This document shows positions 15,759 through 23,559 of a DNA stretch of 64,000 nucleotides, in pieces. The DNA is from CAWCWK01 sp963842125. Its GTDB lineage: Bacteria; Pseudomonadota; Alphaproteobacteria; Rhizobiales; CAWCWK01. The stretch covers positions 1 through 64,000 of the forward strand of contig CAWJFE010000001.1 of assembly GCA_963842125.1 (NCBI GenBank). The letters run 5' to 3'. Under the pieces are notes generated by a model. The model was not told the DNA's origin. It did no database searches and saw nothing but the letters and a program-made list of their open reading frames with translations. Each line of letters begins with the position of its first letter. Within the stretch, counting starts at the first letter, position 1. Position numbers and translations under genes: made by a program.

Positions 15759-17956
15759 TGGCCGAGCGACTGGGCCCATCCGCGCTGGAGGTGCGCGGCC
15801 TCAACGTCTATTACGGTGCCAGCCACGCGCTCCAGGGCGTCGATCTGATCCTCCCGTCGGGCGTCGTCTCCGTCGTCGGGCGCAACGGCATGGGCAAGAC
15901 GACGCTCTGCAAGGCGATCATGGGGCTGGTGCCTTCCTCGGGCTCGATCCGCTTTCACGGCGAGAGCCTCGGCGGGCGCTCACCGGCCGAGGTCGCCCGC
16001 ACGGGCATCGGCTACGTGCCGCAGGGCCGCCGCCTGTGGCGGTCCTTGAGCGTCGACGAGCACCTGAAGCTCGTGGCCGGCCAGGACGGCCCCTGGTCGA
16101 TCGAGCGCATCTACGACACCTTCCCCCGCCTCGCGGAGCGCAAGAACAATGGCGGCGGGCAGTTGTCGGGCGGCGAGCAGCAGATGCTCGCCATCGCCCG
16201 CGCCCTCCTCCTCAACCCGCGCCTCCTCGTCATGGACGAACCGACCGAGGGCCTCGCCCCCGTCATCGTCGATCAGGTCGAGGAGATGTTGCTGCGGCTC
16301 GGCGAGGAGGGCACGATCGACGTTCTCGTCATCGAGCAGAATATCGGCGTCGCGACGGCCGTCGCCTCCCAGGTCGCCATCATGGTCAACGGGCGGATCA
16401 ACCGTATCGTCGACAGCGCGGCGCTCTCCGCCGACCGCGATCTCCAGCAACGCCTCCTCGGCGTCGGCCGCCACGGGCACGACGAGACGGACGGTGACGA
16501 CGAGGCCGGCGGCGACGAGACGACGCCGAATGCCGCGCCGAAGACGCTGCCCAAGGTCTACCTCTCCAACCCCGCCATCCCCACGCGCTGGAGCCGGCCG
16601 GTGCCGGTGCGCGTCATCGAGCGCTCGGCGCGCACGCTCTCGACCGGTCAACCCACCGGGCCGGGCCAGGGCCCGACCAGCGCCGAGCTTCGCCCCGTCG
16701 CCGCACCCGGCGAGCGGATCGTCCTCGTCGCCGGCACGCTCGATACCAAGGGCGAGGAGCTGCGCTTCATACGCGACCGGGTGAAGGCGCACGGCCTCGC
16801 CGTCCGGCTGGTCGATCTCTCGACGTCCGGCGGCCATTCGGGCGCCGACGTGCCCGCCCACCAGATCGCGGCGCACCATCCGCGCGGCTCCGGAGGCGTC
16901 TTCACGAACGATCGGGGCGAGGCGGTGGCCGGCATGACGCTCGCCTTCGAGCGCTGGATGCGCCGGCAGGTCGAGGCGAGCGGCCGCGAGGGCGTCGCCG
17001 GCATCATCTCGGCCGGCGGATCGGGCGGCACCGCGATGGCGACGCCCGCCATGCGCGTGCTGCCGGTCGGTGTGCCCAAGGTCATGGTCTCGACCGTCGC
17101 GAGCGGCAATACGGGCCCGTATGTCGGCGCCTCCGACATCACGATGATGAACGCCGTCGCCGACGTTCAGGGGCTCAACGCGATCACGCGGGATGTCCTT
17201 GCCAACGCCGCCAACGCCCTCGCCGGGATGGTGACGGCCCGCCGGACGCAAGGCCCGGTCGACGAGCGCCCCGCCCTCGCCCTCACCATGTTCGGCGTCA
17301 CGACCCCCGCCGTCCAGACGCTCCAGTCGCTGATGGAGGTGGACTACGATTGCCTCGTCTTCCACGCGACGGGCACGGGCGGGGCGGCCATGGAATCGCT
17401 CGTCGATGCGGGCCGCGTGGCGGGCGTCATGGACATCACGACGACCGAGGTCTGCGACCGGCTGATGGGCGGCGTCTTCCCGGCGCACGAGGACCGGTTC
17501 GGCGCCTTCGCCCGCGCCCGCATGCCCTATATCGGCGCCTGCGGTGCGCTCGACATGGTCAATTTCGGGGCACCCGATACGGTGCCGGAGCGCTATGCCG
17601 GCCGCCTCACCTACGAGCACAACCCGCAGGTGACGCTGATGCGTACCACGGCCGAGGAGTGCGCCGCGATCGGCCGCTTCATCGGCGAGCGGCTCAACGC
17701 CATCGATTCAGCCGTGCGCTTCTTCCTCCCCGAGGGCGGCGTCTCCGCGCTCGACGCACCGGGCCAAGCCTTCCACGATCCCAAAGCCGACGCCGCACTC
17801 TTCGACGCATTGACCGCGACGACCCGTCAGACGACCACGCGCCGCCTCGTCCGCGTGCCCCATCACATCAACGATCCCGCCTTCGCCAAAGCCGTCGTGA
17901 CCGCCTATCGCGAGCTTCACGGCGGCGCGGCACCCAACCGGCGGGCCCACGCATGA
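15758..17956 (+). CDS. livF: LivF ATPase fused to Tm-1-like (UPF0261) domain
   Basis: 732 residues. Residues 1-240 are a complete LivF-type ATPase: Walker A GRNGMGKTT, LSGGEQQMLAIARAL, LLVMDEPTEGLAP, VIEQNIGVA. An acidic, Pro-rich linker (about 240-315) leads to a full Tm-1-like/UPF0261 domain from about 320 (RIVLVAGTLDTKGEEL, IISAGGSGGTAMATPAMR, MVSTVASGNTGPYVG, GACGALDMVNFG). UPF0261 proteins are usually separate, about 400 residues, with unknown activity (ATP binding is known for the plant Tm-1 relative). Here one polypeptide would tie the domain to the importer on the cytoplasmic face. It ends ATGA-overlapping with the TIM-barrel gene, its usual partner. Confidence 0.93.
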   Translation: MAERLGPSALEVRGLNVYYGASHALQGVDLILPSGVVSVVGRNGMGKTTLCKAIMGLVPSSGSIRFHGESLGGRSPAEVARTGIGYVPQGRRLWRSLSVDEHLKLVAGQDGPWSIERIYDTFPRLAERKNNGGGQLSGGEQQMLAIARALLLNPRLLVMDEPTEGLAPVIVDQVEEMLLRLGEEGTIDVLVIEQNIGVATAVASQVAIMVNGRINRIVDSAALSADRDLQQRLLGVGRHGHDETDGDDEAGGDETTPNAAPKTLPKVYLSNPAIPTRWSRPVPVRVIERSARTLSTGQPTGPGQGPTSAELRPVAAPGERIVLVAGTLDTKGEELRFIRDRVKAHGLAVRLVDLSTSGGHSGADVPAHQIAAHHPRGSGGVFTNDRGEAVAGMTLAFERWMRRQVEASGREGVAGIISAGGSGGTAMATPAMRVLPVGVPKVMVSTVASGNTGPYVGASDITMMNAVADVQGLNAITRDVLANAANALAGMVTARRTQGPVDERPALALTMFGVTTPAVQTLQSLMEVDYDCLVFHATGTGGAAMESLVDAGRVAGVMDITTTEVCDRLMGGVFPAHEDRFGAFARARMPYIGACGALDMVNFGAPDTVPERYAGRLTYEHNPQVTLMRTTAEECAAIGRFIGERLNAIDSAVRFFLPEGGVSALDAPGQAFHDPKADAALFDALTATTRQTTTRRLVRVPHHINDPAFAKAVVTAYRELHGGAAPNRRAHA

Positions 17957-18792
17957 GCACGCCCATGACAGACAATTCCCGCGCCGCCATCCTCAAGCGC
18001 TTCCGCGCGATGATCGAGGCGGGCGAGCCCATCATCGGCGGCGGCGCCGGCACCGGGCTTTCGGCCAAATGCGAGGAGGCGGGCGGCATCGACCTCATCG
18101 TCCTCTACAATTCGGGGCGCTACCGGATGGCGGGCCGGGGCTCGCTCGCCGGTCTCCTGGCTTACGGTGATGCCAACCAGATCGTCGTCGACATGGCCTC
18201 CGAGGTGCTGCCCGTGGTGAAGCGGACGCCCGTGCTGGCCGGCGTCAACGGCACCGACCCCTTCCGCGTGATGGACGTCTTCCTAGACGACCTGAAGCGC
18301 ATCGGTTTCGCGGGCGTGCAGAACTTCCCCACCGTCGGCCTCATCGACGGCGTCTTCCGGCAGAACCTCGAGGAGACGGGCATGTCCTACGCCCTCGAGG
18401 TCGACATGATCCGGGCGGCGCACGAGAAGGACATGCTGACCACGCCCTACGTCTTCTCCGAAGACGACGCGGCGGCGATGGCCAAGGCCGGGGCCGACGT
18501 CATCGTCGTTCATCTCGGTCTCACCACCGGCGGCTCGATCGGCGCGGACACGGCCGTCTCGCTCGACGACGCGCCAAGGCTGACCGACGCCTGGGCGAGC
18601 GCCGCCCTCGACGTCAATCCGGATGCCATCGTCCTCGTCCACGGCGGCCCGGTGGCGATGCCCGAGGACGCGGCCTTCGTCCTCGCCAATACGAAGCACT
18701 GCCACGGCTTCTACGGCGCCTCCTCGATGGAGCGCCTACCGACCGAGGTCGCGCTGACCCAGCAGACCCGCGCCTTCAAGGCGATCCGATGA
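17953..18792 (+). CDS. PEP-hydrolase/TIM-barrel signal-transduction family protein
   Basis: 279 residues, start ATG 17953 overlapping the previous stop. It is a TIM barrel of the PEP mutase-like 'TIM-barrel signal transduction' family: GEPIIGGGAGTGLSAKCEEAG near the N-terminus, LIVLYNSGRYRMAGRGSLAG, FAGVQNFPTVGLIDG and late HGFYGASSMERLP. The family is regularly encoded beside Tm-1-like UPF0261 proteins, as here, and its reaction is not established. It probably acts with the UPF0261 domain on a substrate-derived intermediate. Confidence 0.88.
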   Translation: MSTPMTDNSRAAILKRFRAMIEAGEPIIGGGAGTGLSAKCEEAGGIDLIVLYNSGRYRMAGRGSLAGLLAYGDANQIVVDMASEVLPVVKRTPVLAGVNGTDPFRVMDVFLDDLKRIGFAGVQNFPTVGLIDGVFRQNLEETGMSYALEVDMIRAAHEKDMLTTPYVFSEDDAAAMAKAGADVIVVHLGLTTGGSIGADTAVSLDDAPRLTDAWASAALDVNPDAIVLVHGGPVAMPEDAAFVLANTKHCHGFYGASSMERLPTEVALTQQTRAFKAIR

Positions 18793-18865
18793 CGGATGGC
18801 AGGCGACAGGGCTTGGCGGCGCTTGGCGCCGCACCGAACGACGAGATGACTGTGAGGAGGTGTTC

Positions 18866-21352
18866 ATGACCGGAGAACTCATCGGGGACCTCATCCTCTG
18901 GCTCATAGCCGCGGTCATCGTCATCGCGATCGTCTATTTCGTGATGCAATGGCTCTATCGTCGCTCGACCAAGGAGACGGCGTTCGTCCGGACCGGCCTC
19001 TTCGGCGAGAAGGTCGTCATCGACGGCGGCGCGTTCGTGTGGCCGATCGTTCACGACATCACGCCCGTCGCGATGAATACGCTCACCCTGCCGGTGACGC
19101 GCGAGAAGGACGAGGCACTCATCACCAAGGACCGGATGCGGGTCGATGTCGACGCCGAATTCTATGTCCGTGTCGCGCCGACGAAATCGGCCGTCGCGCT
19201 CGCCGCCTCCACCCTCGGGCGCCGCACGCAGCGCCCCGAGAGCCTGCACGAATTGCTGGCCGGCAAGTTCGAGAGCGCCATGCGCGTCGTCGCCGCCGAG
19301 ATGACGATGCCGGAGATGCACGAAAGCCGCGGCCAGTACGTCGCGCGCGTGCTGGAGACCGCGCAGGCCGATCTCGCGCGGAACGGGTTGGAGCTCGAAT
19401 CGGTCGCCATTCGCGACATCGACCAGACGAGCCTCGAATATTTCAACCCGTCCAACCGCTTCGACGCCGAGGGCCTGACAGCGCTCATTCGCGATATCGA
19501 GGAGCGTCGCAAGCTTCGAAACGACATCGAGCAGGACTCGATGGTCCAGATCCGCACCCGCAACCTCGCGGCCGAGCGCCAGGTCCTCGACATCGAGCGC
19601 GAATCCGAGCATGCGCGGCTGGAGCAGGAACGGGAGATCGAGTTCCGCCGCGCCCAGCAGCGCGCCGAGCTCTCCCGTGAGCGGGCCGAGCGGGACATGG
19701 ACGCCGAACGCGCGCAGATCGTCGCCAACGAGGCGATCGAGCGGTCGCGCATCGAGAACGAGCAATCGATCAGCGCCTCGCGCATACGGTCGGAGCGCGA
19801 GACGCGAGAGCAGGAGATCGCCCGCACCCAGGCGCTCGATGCGGCCGAGATCAGCGCACGCGAGGAGACCGAGAAGGCCCGGATCGCGCAGGAGCGCGCC
19901 GTTCACGAAGCCCGCATCGCCAACGAGCAGGAGACGCAAAGCCTCGAGATCGCGCGCACCCGCGCGCTGGAGGAAGCCGAGATCGCGGCGAAGCAGGCCA
20001 CCGAGACGGCGCGGCTGGCGCAGGAGCAGGCGGTCGAGGCCGCGCGCATCCGCAGCCGCGAGGAGACGCAAGGGCGCGAGATCGCGAGAGGCCGCGCGAT
20101 CGAGGAGGCCGAGATCGCCGCACGCGAGGCGACCGAGGCCGCACGGATCGCGCAGGAAGAAGCGACACGCCGGCGCGAGATCGCCCGGGCCCGGGCCGTG
20201 GAGAATGCCGAGATCGCGGCGGCCGAGGCGAGCGACCGCCAGCGCATCCAGACCGAACTCGACCTCGAACAGGAGCGCATCGCCTCGACCCGCACCCGCG
20301 AGATCGCCGATATCGAGCGCCGCCGCGCCATCGAGGCTGCCGATGAGGCCCGCGTGATCGAACTGGCCGAGACACGCCGCGAGCGCGCCGACGCCGATGC
20401 CAAGGTTCGGGTCGCCGAGATCGCCGCCACGCGTGAGATCGACACCGCCGAAGTCGGCCGTGAGCGGGCCATCGAGGCCGCCCGACTGGAGCGCCGGCGC
20501 ACGCTCGAACAGTTGGAGGTCGCGCGGATGCAGGCGCTGCGCGAGGCCGAGATCGCCTCGACGGAAGACATCGAGCGCGCGCGAATCTCGTCGGAGCGCG
20601 GGCTCGACGAGGCGCGCATCGGCCAGGAAACCGAACGGCGCCGGCTGGAGATCAGCCGCGAGCGGGCCATCGAGACGGCCGAGATCGAAAAGGCCGTCGC
20701 CGTCTACGAGAAGTCGCTGGAGGAATCGGCCGCGCAGATCGAGGCCGAGGAGGCCAAGGCGAGAGCGGCGGAGGCCGAGGAGCGGGTGCAGACCGTGCGC
20801 GAGACGACGAGCGCGGAGCGGCGCCGCTCGGTCGATCTCGTGATGGCCGAGAAGGCCGCCGAGGAAGCGCGCATCGCCGCCAGCGCCGAGAAGGTGCGCC
20901 GCGAAGTCGAGGCCGAGGCGCAGCGGCTGCTCAACGAGGCCGAGAACATGCTGACCGACGAGGCCCGCTTCTCGATCTTCCGCGCCAGGCTGCTCGACCG
21001 CGTCGAGGGCATCGTCGCGGCGAGCGTGAAGCCGCTGGAGAAGATCAACGATATCCGCATCATGCAGCTCTCGGGGGCCGATGGTGGCGGGATCGGCGGA
21101 TCGGGCGGCGGCAACGCGACCGACGAGGTGATCAACTCGGCCCTGCGCTACCGTGTCCAGGCGCCGCTCATCGACGGACTCCTGGCCGATATCGGGATCG
21201 AGGGCGGCAACCTCTCCAAGATGGGCGGGCTCATCCGCGAGGCGAGCGACATGCAGCGGATTGCCAAAGAAACAGGCGGCAAGGGAGCGAACAACGAAGG
21301 CGACACGCCGGCGCCCGATGGCGCACCCAAATCCAGCGGGTCGAAGGGCTGA
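18866..21352 (+). CDS. Flotillin/YqiK-like SPFH protein with long hendecad coiled coil
   Basis: 828 residues from ATG 18866, set by AGGAGG six bases upstream (GTG 18860 would fall on the ribosome site). One N-terminal membrane segment (LILWLIAAVIVIAIVYFVM) is followed by an SPFH/band-7 domain (to about 200; ETAFVRTGLFGEKVVIDGG, RVDVDAEFYVRV). From about 247 to 610 the chain is built of near-perfect 11-residue repeats such as EIARGRAIEEA, EIAAREATEAA, RIAQEEATRRR, which predict a long right-handed or straight coiled coil. A C-terminal domain (about 690-780) and a disordered tail follow. Flotillins form membrane scaffolds; its position 73 bases after a catabolic operon and next to the CoxG-like genes is unusual. 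Confidence 0.88.
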   Translation: MTGELIGDLILWLIAAVIVIAIVYFVMQWLYRRSTKETAFVRTGLFGEKVVIDGGAFVWPIVHDITPVAMNTLTLPVTREKDEALITKDRMRVDVDAEFYVRVAPTKSAVALAASTLGRRTQRPESLHELLAGKFESAMRVVAAEMTMPEMHESRGQYVARVLETAQADLARNGLELESVAIRDIDQTSLEYFNPSNRFDAEGLTALIRDIEERRKLRNDIEQDSMVQIRTRNLAAERQVLDIERESEHARLEQEREIEFRRAQQRAELSRERAERDMDAERAQIVANEAIERSRIENEQSISASRIRSERETREQEIARTQALDAAEISAREETEKARIAQERAVHEARIANEQETQSLEIARTRALEEAEIAAKQATETARLAQEQAVEAARIRSREETQGREIARGRAIEEAEIAAREATEAARIAQEEATRRREIARARAVENAEIAAAEASDRQRIQTELDLEQERIASTRTREIADIERRRAIEAADEARVIELAETRRERADADAKVRVAEIAATREIDTAEVGRERAIEAARLERRRTLEQLEVARMQALREAEIASTEDIERARISSERGLDEARIGQETERRRLEISRERAIETAEIEKAVAVYEKSLEESAAQIEAEEAKARAAEAEERVQTVRETTSAERRRSVDLVMAEKAAEEARIAASAEKVRREVEAEAQRLLNEAENMLTDEARFSIFRARLLDRVEGIVAASVKPLEKINDIRIMQLSGADGGGIGGSGGGNATDEVINSALRYRVQAPLIDGLLADIGIEGGNLSKMGGLIREASDMQRIAKETGGKGANNEGDTPAPDGAPKSSGSKG

Positions 21353-21355
21353 TCG

Positions 21356-21793
21356 GTGGCACGCGTCTACGTCTCCTCCATCATCGACGCACCGGCGGCC
21401 TCCGTCTGGGAGCGGGTGCGCGATTTCAACGGGCTGCCACGCTGGCATCCGGCCATCCGCGAGAGCCGTATCGAGAACGGCGAGCCCTCCGACAAGATCG
21501 GTTGCGTGCGCGACTTCCGCCTTCAGAACGGCGACCGGTTGCGCGAGAAGCTGCTCGGCCTCTCCGATTTCGACCTCTTCTGCACCTACTCCATCCTCGA
21601 ATCCCCCATGCCGCTGACCGACTACATCGCGACGCTGCGCCTCACCCCCATCACCGACGGCGACCGCACGTTCATCGAGTGGACGGCCGAGTTCGAATGC
21701 GAGGAGGCGGACGAGGAGGACCTCGTCTCCAATATCGGCTCCGGCGTCTTCCAGGGCGGGTTCGACGCGCTGAAGCGCAGGTTCGTCGGCTGA
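21356..21793 (+). CDS. SRPBCC/CoxG-like protein 1
   Basis: 145 residues, GTG start 21356 three bases after the previous stop. Star-related lipid-transfer fold (SRPBCC, polyketide cyclase/CoxG group): VYVSSIIDAPAASVWERVRD at the N-terminus, RWHPAIRESRIENGE, then ITDGDRTFIEWTAEFE. It is clearly paralogous to the next gene (shared RDFNG..RWHPAI and ETP/ESPMPL.DY blocks). In CO dehydrogenase clusters CoxG is a membrane-recruitment or maturation factor for the Mo enzyme, which fits the genes that follow. Confidence 0.85.
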   Translation: MARVYVSSIIDAPAASVWERVRDFNGLPRWHPAIRESRIENGEPSDKIGCVRDFRLQNGDRLREKLLGLSDFDLFCTYSILESPMPLTDYIATLRLTPITDGDRTFIEWTAEFECEEADEEDLVSNIGSGVFQGGFDALKRRFVG

Positions 21794-22251
21794 TGGTCAA
21801 GGTGGTCGGGAGCACGGTGATGGATCATCCGGCCGAGGCGGTCTGGGACGTGATCCGCGACTTCAACGGCCACGAACGGTGGCATCCCGCCATCGCGACC
21901 TCCGAGATCGAGCGCCGCAAATCGGCCGACACGGTCGGCTGCGTGCGTCGCTTCACCCTTCCCGACGGCGGAGAGTTGCGCGAGCAGCTCCTCACCTTGT
22001 CGGATGCCGACATGGCCTATTCCTATTGCCTCCTGGAGACGCCGGTGCCGCTTCTGAACTACGTCTCCCACGTGCGCGTGCTGCCCGTGACCGATGGCGA
22101 CCGGTCGGTCTGGACTTGGGACTCGCGCTTCGACACGCCCAAGGGCCAGGAGACGGCCATGGCGGAGCTCGTCGGCGACGGGATCTATCAGGCCGGCTTC
22201 GACGCCATCCGTGCCCATATGGCCGGCGGCGCACCGGCGGGAGCGAACTGA
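21793..22251 (+). CDS. SRPBCC/CoxG-like protein 2 (tandem paralogue)
   Basis: 152 residues, ATG 21793 overlapping the previous stop by one base (TGATG). Same fold and length as its neighbour: STVMDHPAEAVWDVIRDFNG, RWHPAIATSEIE, LETPVPLLNYVSHVRVLPV, DRSVWTWDSRF. The two are diverged tandem duplicates. It ends in TGATG with the FAD subunit gene, so it belongs to the Mo-hydroxylase operon. Confidence 0.85.
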   Translation: MVKVVGSTVMDHPAEAVWDVIRDFNGHERWHPAIATSEIERRKSADTVGCVRRFTLPDGGELREQLLTLSDADMAYSYCLLETPVPLLNYVSHVRVLPVTDGDRSVWTWDSRFDTPKGQETAMAELVGDGIYQAGFDAIRAHMAGGAPAGAN

Positions 22252-23042
22252 TGGCGGTCACGGTCGAGACCCATGCCGATCTGTCGGCGGCGCAAACGGC
22301 GCTCGGCGACGGCGCCCGCTTCCTCGGAGGCGGCACCATTCTCATGCGGGCCGTCAACGAGGGCGCGCCCGAACTCGCGCGCCTCGTCAGGGCCCGCGAG
22401 CGCGCCGACGAGATCCGCGCCGACTACGACACCATCACCCTCGGCGCGGGCGTGACGATGGCGCGCATCATGGCCGAGCGCGACCTTGCCCCCCTCGCGC
22501 CCGTCGCGAAGGCGGTGGGCGGTCCGGCCGTGCGCGCAGCAGCAACCGTTGGCGGCAATCTCCACGCCGAGGCGCCCTATGGCGATTTCGCCGTGGCCCT
22601 CCTCGCACTCGGCGCGCGCATCGCGTTCGCGGACGATCGCGAGCCCTCGCTCGACCTCGAGGCCTTCTTCGCCACCCGCTCGCGCTATCGCGACCGGGTG
22701 ATCCGCGCCGTCCGCTTCGCCCGGCCGCGCGATTCGTCCGAGTTCCGGTTCCGAAAGGTGCAGCGGGTGAACCCCAAGGGTGTGTCCGTCCTGTCCATGG
22801 CGGCGCATCTGCCGCGATCGGGCGACGTGCGCTTCGCCTACGGCAACATGGCGCGGACGCCGGTTCGCAGTCCGGCCGTCGAGCGCGCGCTGGCGGGCGG
22901 GCGGCTCGATGCGGAGACGATCCGGCGTGCGGCAGCGGTCGCGACGGAAGGGCTCGATCCGCCGACCGACGCGCTCGCGACCGGCTGGTATCGCCGAGAG
23001 GTCGCACCCGTCCACCTCAGCCGCATGCTGGAGGGTCGCTGA
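22251..23042 (+). CDS. Molybdenum hydroxylase FAD subunit (CoxM/NdhF type)
   Basis: 263 residues, ATG 22251. FAD-binding fold of the xanthine dehydrogenase family: GARFLGGGTILMRAVNEG (first FAD loop) and AAATVGGNLHAEAPYGD (second FAD loop), followed by the CO-dehydrogenase flavoprotein C-terminal domain. It passes electrons from the Fe-S subunit to a quinone or other acceptor. It stands directly upstream of the Fe-S and Mo subunits with one-base overlaps and gaps. Confidence 0.92.
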   Translation: MAVTVETHADLSAAQTALGDGARFLGGGTILMRAVNEGAPELARLVRARERADEIRADYDTITLGAGVTMARIMAERDLAPLAPVAKAVGGPAVRAAATVGGNLHAEAPYGDFAVALLALGARIAFADDREPSLDLEAFFATRSRYRDRVIRAVRFARPRDSSEFRFRKVQRVNPKGVSVLSMAAHLPRSGDVRFAYGNMARTPVRSPAVERALAGGRLDAETIRRAAAVATEGLDPPTDALATGWYRREVAPVHLSRMLEGR

Positions 23043-23043
23043 C

Positions 23044-23559
23044 ATGGCCAAGACGCCCGTCCAGTTCCGCCTCAACGGCGAGGACCGCGCGACCTTCGTC
23101 GACGCGGGCGCGAACCTTCTCGATGTGCTCCGCCGCGGCGTCGGCGACCTGACGCCGAAATATGGCTGCGGCCAGGGAACCTGCGGCGCCTGTACCGTCC
23201 ACATCGACGGCGAGCCGCGCCTCGCTTGCATCACGCTCGCCGAGACGGTGGAGGGCGCGGAGGTCTCGACGGTGGCGGGCCTGCGATCCGGCGACGGCCC
23301 GCACGCGCTCCAGGAAGCGTTCATGGCCAATTTCGCCGCCCAGTGCGGCTATTGCACCACCGGCATGCTCATGGCCGCCAAGGCGCTCCTCGACCGCAAC
23401 CCGCGCCCGACACGCGAGGACGTGGTGGAGGCAATCGCGGGGAATATCTGCCGCTGCACCGGCTACGAGCCGATCATCGCCGCGATCCTGGAGGCGGCGA
23501 ACGGCGCGTCGAGAAGCCGGTCGGCGCGCTATGGTACGGGCCCGGGAGGCCGGACATGA
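23044..23559 (+). CDS. Molybdenum hydroxylase [2Fe-2S] subunit (CoxS/NdhS type)
   Basis: 171 residues. The N-terminal plant-type ferredoxin cluster motif is YGCGQGTCGACTV with a distal RLAC, and the helical C-terminal domain binds the second cluster through CGYCTTGM and CRCTGY, giving all eight cysteines. A short Ser/Arg/Gly-rich tail is present. It relays electrons from the Mo site to FAD. The stop overlaps the Mo-subunit start (ATGA). Confidence 0.95.
   Translation: MAKTPVQFRLNGEDRATFVDAGANLLDVLRRGVGDLTPKYGCGQGTCGACTVHIDGEPRLACITLAETVEGAEVSTVAGLRSGDGPHALQEAFMANFAAQCGYCTTGMLMAAKALLDRNPRPTREDVVEAIAGNICRCTGYEPIIAAILEAANGASRSRSARYGTGPGGRT

Noticed and set aside
15980..17620. 546-codon minus-strand frame opposite the LivF-UPF0261 fusion
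   Set aside because: Shadow of a gene with clear ATPase and UPF0261 motifs on the plus strand.
18776..21448. Nearly 900-codon minus-strand frame opposite the flotillin gene
   Set aside because: It mirrors the 33-base repeat of the real gene (Leu/Arg/Asp periodicity) and has no motif of its own.
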